A stretch of 64,000 bases of DNA from Phialocephala subalpina (taxonomy: Eukaryota; Ascomycota; Leotiomycetes; Helotiales; Mollisiaceae). Below the pieces are notes generated by a model that was given only the letters and a program-made list of their open reading frames with translations, had not been told where the DNA came from and searched no databases. Location: the NCBI GenBank assembly GCA_900073065.1, contig FJOG01000022.1:109357-173356 (forward strand), given 5' to 3'. Positions 9,749-21,031 of this stretch are shown here, in pieces. Each line of letters begins with the position of its first letter. Positions within the stretch are counted from its first letter, which is position 1. The translations under genes and the position numbers were made by a program.

Positions 9749-12080
9749 TTACCAAGAGTTCGACCTCATCCTCTTGAACTCTTTGGACCCCTCGTTGCGT
9801 GAAAGAACAGCAGAAACACTTGCAGTCATCGAGCTTTCCTTCTTTTCGGCTCCTGCATAGCTCACTTTTCGTCCCTCAACCACTTGAGGCGTTTCCTCGT
9901 CCCAGTACTCCAATACATTCCAAACCCGTCCTTTTGGCGTAATTGGAACACGATCCCACTCTCCCATCTCCCAATCTTTAATTCCCAGCGCCTCGTAAGC
10001 TCCTCTTTGCAATTGCAGCGCTCCTTCAGCCCACCAAATTCTTTGCCTCCAAAGCCCTTTCTTTCGTTTTACGCGTACCCAACTAGTTATCCTCTCTAGA
10101 CACAAGCTTGTCCCGATGATCAGACCACCCAGCCCAAAGACCAACCCAATTGCCAAAGTGCCGAAGTTCGTGAAATCATCGCGCCGAATGATTTGGTGAT
10201 CGCACAACCATGCCAGTGCTGAGTTGTTTGCGGCTTGATTTTGGATTGCGTATTGTTCGAATTGAGGGGGTGGTCCGGTGACGTAATCAGTCAGGAGCCG
10301 CTGCGTATTGGCGAGACTCATAGTAAACCAATTCTTGGCCTCGAGGATCCATTGATCAGCAGCTGGAGGGAAAGACTCGGTTCCTGAAGCCAAATTCGCT
10401 GCAAGTAGCGGCGAACTCAGCATAAAGATCACAAAGTAGAAGGTAGAGTGAACAGCGGCAAACCCGACGCTATTCACTATTTCCAGCTGGTGATCATTGT
10501 TCAGCATCATTCCGAGATCTGATGGATCGAGTTCGTTGATTTGGCCAGTTGATATCCACGGCGTACAAGGCGACGTGATGTTATCAGTTGGAGAGGGATT
10601 GCAGATTTTGAACTGTTCTGTGCAAGCTAGGACCGAGATTTCGTTGTCGGGACCATATTCTTCATGTGCCCTGCCGTTAACTCCATCAACGGCTATGATT
10701 GTTGTGAGGTTTTGGTGTGCTGCGAGCCATAGGTCCTCGGATGGCGCTGTGTATGTTCCATAGAACGAGGCAAAGATCAACGACAGCGTCGTGTTTGTAC
10801 CAGCCAAAGGTGTCACAGGTGTGAACCCACTGTCTCCATCCGCTATCTCAATACTGAATCGAGTGATTAGAGCTGCGTCGGTGATACAAAGACTTCCAGA
10901 ACTTACTGTACATCATAAGGCGATTGTTCATAGTTCCAGAACATAGTCGCGACATCCCTGAAGTTCGTGTAGATGTACGTGGAGTTTTGGAGAGCAGGAT
11001 CCACGATTCCCACCTGTGTGAGGTTATTCCTCTGAGGTCCATAAAAGGCTGCTGTGTAGTTGAACATAGTTTGGACTATAGGACTGCCGTCACCGATGAT
11101 GGCATTGGGGTTCTCGGTGTACACTAGAGTACTGGTGCCATTTGAAGTGTAGCCTTTCGTCGTGATAGGCACACACTCAGCGGTTTTCCTGAACTGTACT
11201 CTATCTTCTTCTTGACCATTGATTCCAAGGTCATCGCGCGAATCGATCCACCCTGTGTCCATGTACAAAGCGCCGTTGCTCGTTGGACCAAGACACATTC
11301 CATCGAAAGGACAAGGAGAACTCGCCGAAGTCCAGTTGAATTTCAAGCGATTGAATATGTTGCATTCTGGCAAGGACTGTGCCTCTCCCAAGCAGTTCTC
11401 AACATACTGCTGGCTTGTTTCCATGGACTGCCTCAGGTAGGCAGGGTATGCGGACGAGACAGCTGAACCTGACTGGTCCTCGCTTGGATTTAGACCCCAA
11501 TATCCGCAGGTCGAGCTCCGAGCAATGAGAACTTGGTTTCCAACAGTTGTGATGTGGGAGGATAGAAGACTTGCAGCGCCGAAGCCTAAGATATGAATGG
11601 CTCCTATGAAAACGAGGGTGAGGGATCGTTTGAAACCTGATGAGCGAGAACGCCAAGCCCACCCAATCTTCATCAGTTGCAATGTGGTGCTGATATCAGC
11701 GGTGTTGTTTCGCAGTGTCGCTTGCTGCTGATGGTACAAGCCATCTCTGGCTTTTGTGGTCGCTCTCAATTGATGGGTCAGAAAACATATGATGGTCCAT
11801 GATTGTCCTCCGGCTAACTAGCAACGGGTTCGAGGTTAATCAAATGATTCGGGGGACAGTGACGAGCACAAGAAATGGCATCGAAACAATTCCGTTCAGC
11901 AAGTATTGGAAAGCAATGAACAACGAAGGCTCTGAGAGAAGTGCATACCTGAAGAAAAAGAGCAAGAGCTGCAATCAGGACGGCTCCATTGCGGTTCGAG
12001 AGTGTAAGAGTTGATCCCACAACGGCTCCTTTGGCATGATTGTTCCAGAACCCGACATAAATGGTGGTATTCGCTGACAT
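9749..12080 (-). CDS. Fungal-specific multi-pass membrane protein, 715 aa, three exons
   Basis: This is a large membrane protein of a family common in filamentous ascomycetes and still without assigned function. Three exons join in phase: 12080-11949, 11817-10907 and 10853-9749. The introns are 131 nt (GTATGC...CTAG) and 53 nt (GTAAGT...TTCAG). The splices restore GGQSWTIICFLTHQLRATT and YDVHIEIADGDSGFTP across the junctions. Features in order: a short N-terminus with LSNRNGAVLIAALALFLQ, a conserved DGLYHQQQATLRNN loop, a helix around SLTLVFIGAIHILGFGAASLL, a long extracellular or luminal region rich in Asn-X-Ser/Thr sites and cysteines, helices STFYFVIFMLSSPLLAANLA and LAIGLVFGLGGLIIGTSLCL, and a charged cytoplasmic tail. 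Total coding length 2148 nt is divisible by three with no internal stop. Cell-surface location is inferred from the glycosylation sites. Confidence 0.82.
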
Positions 12081-13833
12081 CCTTTACGAGGCACTCCTTT
12101 CACCCCCTGAATGTCTTCTCAGCATCCAATTACAGTCTGAAATCGAAACTTTACCAAAAAACCAGAACTCACCTCATCGATGAACTTTCAACACAGAGAG
12201 CGGTGTTCGAAAATTGCAGCACTTCACTTGCGATATCACGAAATTGACCACATATAAACGCCTACGACAGCCAGGAATTGGTCCAATCTATTTTGGTCAT
12301 GAGCTAGCTCATGTTCTGATAAAAAATGTAGCGACGAGGTCTTCGGCATTAGCATATCAAGACCGTCCCCCTTTTAGTAAGATTAGCGAAGATGCTCAAC
12401 TGCCGTGCGACAATCTCTTCCCAAGATGTTCCAACCGAATGGCAGCCAGATATTATTGCTGACTGCATGCATCGGACATTGTAATTATCCGGGCGGGAAC
12501 AGTGTCTTAAAAGGCTAGGTTATCACATGGCAGCCTCGATGAGGTTGTTTGCAAGGTCTCCAGCAAAGATAGAAAGCTCAAAATTATTAAGCCCGATACT
12601 ATTGAACATTCGCCTTCAGAGGTTTCTATAAATGGAACTCGCATTTTGTTCCCTCGCTAAAGGGACTCGAGGCACAGCAAAAAAGTTCCAGGTTGGGCTG
12701 CCGGCGAGCATTCACGTGATTATCCAAAAACCTTTCGGACAATGGCAGCTTCCATGAGAACAAAATTGAGGCTTAGAACTTAAGTGACGTCAAAAAGTCC
12801 CGAACAGAGCTTCTTTCTCAAATCAAATCCTACTTTCGTGAGAGTCTCCGTCTTTTCTATTCACCAGAAGCTCACATGCTGGAGATTTAGGAGAGCACGG
12901 TCCCTTCGCTGTCTTCTACCACCCACACTTTCTTCAACGTCCAACATCTCAAATAACTACATCTCAAACTAAGATACGCAGACAGAGGACGACCGAAGTC
13001 CGAGTGTAGCGAATTAGCCAGCATCTTACTTGTAATTTCTCAGGCATGCTGTTTCCAAGACTGCTATCGTCCGCATTTGCCTTTTTAACTCTTCAAAATC
13101 TTCCACCGTCCCCTCATTGTTTAGCAGAATGTCTGTTGCGCGTGCTGATATACTTTGTCTTGTTTCTTTACTCCTGCATTAAATACATTTCTTCTGCCTT
13201 GTCCATCCGAGCCATGGTCAACAAGCTCACCCTCCTCGAAACTGATCCTGCTCTTCATCAGTCGAGTCCAGAGTTGAGGCGAACAATAAAGCTGCCGTGG
13301 GACAACTTACCGAAATGCGGATGGACAAGCATTCCACTTGCCGCTGTCCATTCTCGGTCTGAGTGCCGGTACTGAAGGCATCGTGGGGTTCTCAACCTTT
13401 ACTTCACCAGATGTTTCTGTCTCGAACCACTGGTTGACGCGTAGACTCTCGATGGCAATGCAATGTGCACCAAAGTGGAGCGCAGTTCTATGGCTGAGCA
13501 TCTTTATATCAACTCATCAGGTTGATACAATGGCAAAGGCTCATCCGCAAGCCAGATGCAAAATAGGACAGAGCAACCCGAGATGGTAACCAAGTTAGGA
13601 AGGTTCATGTGTTCGACCTTCGAGGACACCTCCTTCCATTCTTAGCGGTTAAGCAACAGACAAGTCACTCGTTTGAGTTACCGCAAACAGGAGATACATT
13701 CAACCAATTTATTCTACAGCATACCCCGATCACTTGTCTGGCATTGTAAGTGTCCTAAAAGTCGAAGACCCATGAGAAGGGTTGAAAAGTACGTATTGAG
13801 CATCCGATTGGATGCCAGTCGCTCAATGTCACT
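12081..13833. other. Gene-poor stretch upstream of the ABC transporter relic
   Basis: No intact gene is seen. A 16-bp perfect palindrome (CATGAGCTAGCTCATG) lies at 12298-12313. Parts of 13046-13833 may be the heavily decayed 5' half of the ABC transporter relic that follows. I could not align them by eye with a transporter domain, so this is only a suggestion. Confidence 0.4.
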
Positions 13834-15481
13834 GTGTATCAGTTCACTTTCTTGCAGCGACTAATTGTAGAACAGTTCGACATAGTATTGCCGCGAGGAT
13901 TCATAACGACAAGCTTTTGTACGTTCAGCCTTCTTTCTTTATCTGCCTTGCCTCTGCTGACAGTCTCGAAGAGGGTTTCGGCACTGTTGCATGAGCTGGA
14001 GGTAGCCATGGCCTCAGTGCCATACATCGCTGCTGCCTTACCGTTCTTAGTCAGCATATTGGTAGTGATTCAGCGAGTCTATCTGAGGACATCCCGCCAA
14101 TTACGCTTCCTCGAGTTTGTTTTTGACCTCCAGATCTTTCTATCGAGCCTAATGATCCTTCGAGGATCGAGACAAAAGCCCCACTGCTCTTGCATTGCAT
14201 CCAGTCGCAGTAGCCTAGTCGCAATTCGTGCCTTTGGCTAGACTTCTCCATACGCTCAGAAGGCTCTCCAAATGCTGGACAATGCTCAGAGGCCGTTCTA
14301 TATCCTCCTTTGTATCTAGAGATAGCTCGTCCTCTCCCTAAATCTGATAATGGCTGGTGGCTGGCTGAGTATCCTTCTCGTTGGCTTGGCCGCGGCTCTT
14401 CGGACACGTATCAGTCCACAACCTCTCGGTGTGGTATTATTAGTCATGATGTTAATGGGGCAGACGCTTGAAGACACAATCACAAGTTGGCCCTCACTTG
14501 GAACATCGTTGGGAGCTATCGCAAGGATCAAGCACTTTTCAGCGGGCACGCCTAGCGAGGTCTCCCAAATGGCAACAACGGACTTTGAAGACCATTACAC
14601 ATTACTTGGAAAGATTGAGTTCAAGAATGTATCTGCAAAATACGATGAGACTTCGAGCCCGGCATTGAGAGACATCTCCCTCACGATTCAACACCAGCGG
14701 AAACTTGGACTTTGTGGGGGCTAGGTTGGCAAGGAGAGTTATTCTGTCACTGACTCATTGAGACTGACTTCTATATAGTGAGCTGACTTCTCTCATTGTG
14801 TCCCTTCCTTGAATTACCGGGATCGAGCCAGGTCAAACCCTCCTTGATGGCGAAGACATCGCTACGCCACCTTGGTCACACGCTCGTGGGAAGTTTAGCG
14901 GTATTACACAGCAGTGGTTCGCTTTCACAGCTTTCATTCGACTCAATGCCGACCAATTCAGAGACGGCTCCGATGATGATATCCTGTTCGCGCTTGAGCT
15001 GCTTGGTATTTAGTGAATTATTTACGCTAAAGTGAACTCGGAAATCTATCCTCTGGGTTCGATGATGAATGATGGACTTTTTATCGCATGGCCATCGCCA
15101 ATTGTTCTGCTTTGCGAGAGCGCTCTTGAACAATCGCAGAGTTTTGCTCCTAGATGAACTAAATAGCAGGTGAGTTTTGAACTCTTATCACGAGACTTTT
15201 CGCATTTGCTTTGGCTAATGAACATGCTTAGTCTCGATGCGCAAACGAATTCGCAGATTCAAAGCATCGTCCGATCCGATTCGATCATTGTACGAGTCGT
15301 CATAATTGCTCATAGCGTCAAGAATCTTTCTGATTTCAACCGGGTAGCAATCATGGACAATAGGCAGGTCGTTCGGTTTGACGAGCCCACTTGCTCTCTG
15401 ATGATAGCATTTTGGCAACATAGGTTTCTTAGCTTGGTCTGTAAATCAGGTACGGGAGGTGAGCACGACACTCGCCAATGA
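13834..15481 (+). pseudogene. ABCC-type ABC transporter relic (second TM domain and NBD2)
   Basis: This is a dead copy of the C-terminal half of a fungal multidrug-resistance-associated (ABCC-type) transporter. One frame from 13834 gives transmembrane sequence (YIAAALPFLVSILVVIQRVYL, RTSRQLRFLE), then LVAIRAFG, and RPFYILLCI, MAGGWLSILLVGLAAAL and TSLGAIARIKHFS. The start of the nucleotide-binding domain follows (IEFKNVSAKYDE). This frame carries in-frame TAG codons at 14239, 14317, 14323 and 14722. The last sits inside what should be the Walker A loop (GLCGG, stop, VGKES). Later pieces in shifted frames give PGQTLLDGEDIATPPW, the C-loop LSHGHRQLFCFARALL, Walker B RRVLLLDE, and SLDAQTNSQIQSIVRSD...VIIAHSVKNLSDFNRVAIMD. 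Several stops stand where family members have Trp or Gln, which fits RIP-type C-to-T change. Confidence 0.85.
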
Positions 15482-18443
15482 TGGAGACTGCTTGGCTATA
15501 CTTAGCAGAAGCCTTGTCACGAAAATTCTGGCAGAATTCGATCTCAGCTAAATCGATAAAATAAACGAGGACTACAATAAACTTCAACATGCCTTCCCAT
15601 TCTTTGACGAGAGTCAGGCATTAGCCACATCAACCCCCGAGAAGACAAATGCCTCTCCTTCTGTGGCGCATCAAGGTGTTTTTATCTCCAGAATCTGCAA
15701 AGAGAGCATGGCAATGCACCCACACTCCTCTTGCCATAAGCTCAAAGATACCTTCCAAACCCAGAAACTGTCTTGAAGACAGTAAGCCGGTACTTGGAAG
15801 ACGCTCCAGATCGAAAACTCTACCAATGTCCCAGATCATCGTGGACAATTCACCATTTCCACCCTAGTGGAATCGAAAAAACCAATATCGGCGAATCCAT
15901 CGAGAACCGAGAGGCTGCCTCAACGTCTGTATAAATTTAAATAAGCAACTTTCACTTCAATTGATGGCGACTCTAGGTTACAGCAAGCCGACTTACTATG
16001 GTCTTTGTGCGTAGTTAGGAGACCTGAAAGATAAACCTGTAATAAGGTTACGGACACGGCCCCTGTGGTAACATCCCTCGTTAAGCTTGTTCTTCGGGAT
16101 GTTGGGTGACTCCTCAGTATGGTCTTGTACCATCCGTTCTGTTTTGCCGTTTTCTTCTTCTCTTTTCATCCTCTCTTTTTCCTCTTGGGTGGTGGGATTT
16201 TTTGGATTTTTTGATGCGCGTCATTTTTGGATTTTTGAAGCTATTCGCAGGTTTGGCAATATAAACAAAGCTAAATTAGCGACAAGCGACAAGCGAGAGG
16301 ATATTCACACTAGAGCTGCCGCGTAGACTCTTGATATACGTTCTGAAGGCCTTATCACGTCGTGCCAGAAGTAGGATTATGTTTTGAGATCAAATGCAGT
16401 CACAGGATCTTCTGGAGGACTTCAACGAATCGATCGGTGGCCGCTCTCTGCGTTCTTTTCGAACATGAGATTAGTTAGTTTTACAGCAGCCAGCTCAGCA
16501 ATCTGGACACTTCAGGATTCAAATATTGCCAGATGTAGGTTTGCACTCGACCCTTCGACCTCAAATCCTCGACGCGTACACCTGCTGGAACCGCCGCTTT
16601 TCGTCCAGGCCGATGATCGCGATAGAAATGAGACGTGCCTAAACTCGCATGGTCTATCCATACATCTGCCGCCACATTGCTAGAGCACAATCGATTGATG
16701 ATGGATAGATTTCCTGTTGTTGAGATTCGGAAGGTGGTATCATAAATAGATGAAGATCGACGTAGCGCGCGCAATGGGGCGGTATTCCCGATACCTCGGT
16801 TGAGTGTGTTCATGAGCAGCAACCCTTCTCGTATTTTACGTCCTCGACTTAGCAGTTCATCACTTCATCGAGGAGATTTTGATGAACTGGTCACTGTGTT
16901 GTCTTTTAGCGTATCCTTAAGCGAGCTTTTGCCAAGAAAAACTCCTGATCCTTTTCAATTGTTCATTCCCACCGAACCGAGAGCAACAACTCTTTCCACC
17001 TTCACGACGAGCATTTTCCATGCTGCAACAGAACCACCAAAATACCAGGAATCACACGCAGGTTTGGAAGAAGGAGCTCCATCCAAAGCATTTCGCCATC
17101 CTAACTTAACGGAGCATCCCGATCAAACAAACCTGTCTGCGATAACACGTCGCCATCTGTCAATCTGGAGTTGCCAATGTGGACGACACGGCAATTCAAA
17201 GATCTCGCCCAGACCAACGAAAGCAGCTTCGAGACTGCCGAACTTTGAGACCACTTTCGACCAAATAAATGGGTCTCGTCGCACATCCCGTTTAGATTCT
17301 GGCGCTCTTGTCACCACGATGGTGTGATCCCCAACCCACGACTCTCAAAACCACGACACGGGATGGCAGCTTTCGATGTTGTCTCGATCTGAAATGTAAT
17401 CCTTACAAAGGGGCCCCTTCGATGTTCTAGATTGAATCAACAGGGAAGGTTGCGTTGATGCCCAACTCTGATCCACATTTCGAAGTGGAATCATAGTGCT
17501 CAATAACCATGAAGTATCGAGCTGGAAAGAGCATGTTGTCATATTTACACAATGCAACCACAAATGTTCGCCTACCTTTCTCATTATTGGCAAAGACACG
17601 TGGAGTGAGGAACTCGACTCAAGTCCAAAAAGTTTCGATCGGAAGAAAGAATCCAGGGTCAGCCTGTCAAATCCATATCAAGTAATGCTGTTGGGAGATC
17701 TCCCAGAGTGGGGGTTTCTCGACCCTCCTTTTCCAGTGACGCGAGAATTATAATTGGATGGTCGGTAGCATCCGAGTGATCTTGATCCCGATGCTGTAGC
17801 AGAGGAAATGTCAAAACCCAAACGTCCGATGTTCTTGGGCCGAGAGTTGTTTCAAGTCCAGGGGTCGTTGTTCTGGACCCTTCCGATACAACAGCTCCGC
17901 AAAAACCCACGATGCGAAACCCTAATGCTCGGTCGGCTTATGCTCCACTGACCACCAGATCACCCTCATCCGCATGAGCCGGTATACTTATTCTTAGAGT
18001 TAAGGCTTTGGTCCACAATAATGATTCGGGATCGGACGTCGAGTTTCTGGGAGCTGTAACAGTTCGCGCTCGGCCCGCCCTCGAGGAACCCTGCCATGCA
18101 GCAAACGACGTCGCGGCTTCAGAAGCTTCGATGGATGATTCCGGATTCCTCGAATGGGCAATTGAGAAGGAAGGTTACCCGGAAGCATTGATGAGGTTAG
18201 CTAATGATGCACAACATTTATATGCTGAGGCTGTTTGATGAGCAGGTCGTGCAGATGCATTGATTGTGAGGAGTTGTCTTGAGCTGGTACCAGTGTCAAA
18301 GATTCAGCTGCGACAAGTACTTTGGACTGAAAGATACTTATTTCAAAGGAAAGTCCACCACGAATCCTTCAGACCAGATTCATCAAAGATCGACACCGCA
18401 TTCATCTCATCTCCAACCTTATTCCGACTACCCTGCAATCATC
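15482..18443. other. Gene-poor stretch, one unassigned short ORF
   Basis: No recognised gene. A 175-codon open frame at 16800-17327 (plus) and a 113-codon one at 16481-16822 (minus) have no domain, no convincing start and no splice partner. An acidic 76-codon frame at 18008-18238 (plus), with VEFLGAVTV and FLEWAIEKEGYPEALMRL, has more protein-like composition. It could be a small gene or an upstream exon, but I found no good splice joining it to the next gene. Confidence 0.35.
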
Positions 18444-18784
18444 ATGGCTTGCTATTGTGCGAACTATTACGTAGGTACATCAACTCCGATGTAGAGCTCA
18501 ATCAATGACTGACATCACGTAGGGCTCTGTCAATTGCCACAACACTGTCTCCAAGTTTGGTGATCGATGTGCTCTTTGCATGGTGAGACTCTCGGTCCTC
18601 TTTCAGACGCTGATCTAATTCGGATCAGTCAACCCAAGTCACAAGCTCTGGTGCAACAACAAATGGCTACCCACAAGGCAATGAGCAATGGGCCGATAAC
18701 ATCAGGCGGGAACAGATGAGGAGAGAAGAAGAGAAGACAAGACGCGAGCGAGTTAGCAGGACTACTTCGGGAAGAATAAGATAG
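18444..18784 (+). CDS. Small Cys-rich, probably zinc-binding protein, 80 aa, three exons
   Basis: This is a short gene found from splice logic. The ATG at 18444 (context ATCATGG) opens exon 1 at 18444-18470, followed by exon 2 at 18523-18582 and exon 3 at 18629-18784. The introns are 52 nt (GTAGGT...CGTAG, branch CTGAC) and 46 nt (GTGAGA...ATCAG). All junctions are phase 0 and the total of 243 nt ends at TAG. The protein begins MACYCANYYG, then SVNCHNTVSKFGDRCALCM, so cysteines 3, 5, 14, 25 and 28 form a likely metal-binding knuckle. A polar, Gln/Glu/Arg-rich helix follows (WADNIRREQMRREEEKTRRERV). No signal peptide is visible. An upstream open frame with WYQCQRFSCDKYFG (from 18279) is continuous with exon 1, so the true start might lie further 5'. 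Function is unknown. Confidence 0.55.
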
Positions 18785-19087
18785 ATAGTCCTGGACTTGG
18801 ACTCGAACGGTTGTGATTTAGCGGGAGGGGCGGCATTCTGCTTTTGGAGTTTGGGCATAAAGAGACGGCACCGAAAGCGCACGGTTAGAACGGGGTACAA
18901 GACCAAACCCTCTATACCTCATGGCTGGGCCATGTTATACATACAATACCATCATAATATACACCAAGACATTTCGTCGTTATCCAACCGGCCATAGACA
19001 AATAACGCCAAACATCGCCCATCGAGACAAATGCAATACCCTCCCATAGCTTGAATGTCCTAGCCAGCCATATACACCTTAGAATAA

Positions 19088-19754
19088 TTACCACATGCGC
19101 CTTCTGTATCCTTTGAAAGACTCTCCTTCCCCATCAGCCAATATTTGCTCCTTGATTCTCCTCCGTCTCTCCGCTCGACTCAGTTTCTCCTCTTCCTTCT
19201 GCGCCTCGGAACTCTGGTTATTGTCGTCCGAAGTCGCTCTCATCTTTTCATCTGTCATCGGCTTCTGTGATCCATCTTGCTGTGACTCCAATTCTTCCAA
19301 TTGCTTCTTCCTCGCAGCTTTCTGCCACCTCGTTGCGCCAATCATATCCTCATCTATATTCTCCTTTCCGGATCCCTCTTCCTCAGCTGCGTCATTCAAT
19401 TGTTCTTCCTTAGTTATCTTAACTTCAACATTCGTCCCTTCTCTCTCCTGACGATCCTTCGGAGGCAATACCGGATCTACAATAACATCGACCAAATATC
19501 CATCCTCTCTAAACTGCGGCGGAAGAAACAACTCCGGTCCTTGCGGCGGTGCACGAACAAGTTGTGGTTTTATGACAGCTCGGATATCGCGCACTGTTTG
19601 CTGTTGGAGGACGTAACCTGCGAGGAAAAGAGCTGTTGTGAAGAAGAATACTGTTTGCTTTGTTAGTGGTGTGAGACGAAAGGAGGGGGATAGAGGGCGA
19701 ACCGATGAATGTGGATATTGCGACGGAGACTTGGGAGGATGTGAGGAGGACCAT
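19088..19754 (-). CDS. Conserved fungal single-pass membrane protein, 204 aa, two exons
   Basis: Exon 1 (19754-19703) encodes MVLLTSSQVSVAISTFI. A 52-nt intron (GTTCGC...AACAG, branch CTAAC) is removed and exon 2 (19650-19088) continues VFFFTTALFLAGYVLQQQTVRDIRAVIKP. The joined coding length of 615 nt is in frame. The N-terminal 35 residues thus form one membrane helix. The rest is soluble: a proline-rich patch (PPQGPELFLPPQF), then a highly charged, probably coiled-coil region ending RRRIKEQILADGEGE and SFKGYRRRMW. The start at 19754 is chosen because the helix then sits at the N-terminus. An in-frame ATG at 19913 would add a 53-residue leader. The gene is head to head with PRP38. I do not recognise a function. 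A mitochondrial or ER membrane location is only a guess. Confidence 0.72.
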
Positions 19755-20251
19755 TTCGTGAAATGTTGTGGGATGGGGTTGAGGATCATAAATTGGTGAA
19801 GCTCGAGAATATTCAGTATAGATTTTGTAGAGACTCTCTTTGATATATCCACCGGTACTTGGGTCGTGATCTTGAATTGCGTGGGGAACCTTGGAAGTAA
19901 ACATAGCAACCATTTCCGCTCAGCAACAGCAACGTAGACTTCGGACTTACGCCTCTTACTTTACATCGGGAGCTCTGAACAGTAATGAAGATAACAATGC
20001 TCTAGAAATAAAGAACTTATTATATACGTACACTAGTATACTTTGTTAACACCACTTCGTCGACAGTTGAAAGCCACTTTGTCACGTGACTCGAAGCTCT
20101 TATCGGTGGCTCTTATCGCATCCAAATCTTTTTTAAGATCTCCAAGCACTCAAACCACAACACAGCTTCTTCAACACGACTCACACGAACTCTTTTATAC
20201 CCACGAACAATCACGCTACATTCGAAGAAAGCATTCACAGCATCTGCAATC
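19755..20251. promoter_or_regulatory. Bidirectional promoter region between a membrane-protein gene and PRP38
   Basis: A 497-bp divergent intergenic region must contain both promoters. AT-rich stretches lie near 20015-20040 (TATTATATACGTACACTAG). A TCACGTGA E-box-like palindrome is at about 20081-20088 (GTCACGTGAC context). No binding data are implied. Confidence 0.5.
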
Positions 20252-21031
20252 ATGGCGAATCACCGCGCCGACGAAAAACGGTTCCTCGACGAGCGTGGCT
20301 CGTCAGGACCCCTCGCACCCAATGGCCTCAACCCCGCCACTATAATGGAAAAGCCCGTCCGCGAACGCATCATCGACTGCTATTTCTGGAAAGACCAATG
20401 TTTCGGAGTCAACGAAGCTGATATCGTCGATCGAGTCGTCCACCACGTTCATTTCATAGGAGGCACATACGGAGATGCGCAACGACCTTCACCTTTCTTG
20501 TGCTTGGCGTTCAAGCTGCTACAATTGGGCCCGAGCGATGATATATTGAGGGAGTACTTGGAATACGGGGGGGAGAAGTTCAAGTATCTGAGGGCGTTGG
20601 CACTGTTTTATATCAGGTTGACGAGGCAGGCGAAGGATGTTTATAGGTTTCTTGAGCCGTATTTCAAGGACTATAGGAAGTTGAAGAGAAGAGTGAGGAC
20701 GGGTACCAGCTTGACGTATATGGATAACTTTGTGGATGACCTGCTGGTGAAGGAGAGAGTTTGTGGTACGACGCTTTGGAAAATGCCAAAGAGGGAGATA
20801 CTGGAAGATGACCATAATGATCCATTGGAGCCCAGGGTCAGTCCGTTGGGTGATATTGAGGATTTGCTAGAGAGTGATGTGGAGGAAGTTGAGCATCAAA
20901 GGGATGATAGTGATGAGAGAAGGGGTACTCCTGGTTCTGAGTTCGGAGAAGTCACACCTGAAGGTAACGCTATGGATATCGACGAGAGAGGCAAAGAATC
21001 TGTGAATGGCAATGGTCACGATTCGTCATGA
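20252..21031 (+). CDS. PRP38: Pre-mRNA-splicing factor Prp38, 259 aa
   Basis: Prp38 is a component of the U4/U6.U5 tri-snRNP that is needed for spliceosome activation in the nucleus. The intronless ORF shows the PRP38 domain from the N-terminus: LNPATIMEKPVRERIIDCYFWKD and CFGVNEADIVDRVVHHVHFIGGTYG. RPSPFLCLAFKLLQL, then EYLEYGGEKFKYLRALALFYIRLT and VYRFLEPYFKDYRKLKRR follow, with the late motif YMDNFVDDLLVKERVCGTTLWKMPKR. These cover about residues 27-185 and are highly conserved. The acidic C-terminal tail (LLESDVEEVEHQRDDSDERRG) is typical of fungal members, and the Arg/Ser tail of metazoan forms is absent. The length is normal for fungi. The start at 20252 is the first ATG in a good context (AATCATGG). 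It shares a promoter region with the divergent membrane-protein gene. Confidence 0.96.
   Translation: MANHRADEKRFLDERGSSGPLAPNGLNPATIMEKPVRERIIDCYFWKDQCFGVNEADIVDRVVHHVHFIGGTYGDAQRPSPFLCLAFKLLQLGPSDDILREYLEYGGEKFKYLRALALFYIRLTRQAKDVYRFLEPYFKDYRKLKRRVRTGTSLTYMDNFVDDLLVKERVCGTTLWKMPKREILEDDHNDPLEPRVSPLGDIEDLLESDVEEVEHQRDDSDERRGTPGSEFGEVTPEGNAMDIDERGKESVNGNGHDSS

Noticed and set aside
16800..17327. 175-codon plus-strand frame
   Set aside because: No domain, no supporting splice sites, and composition typical of chance frames. It might hide an old relic, but I could not show it.
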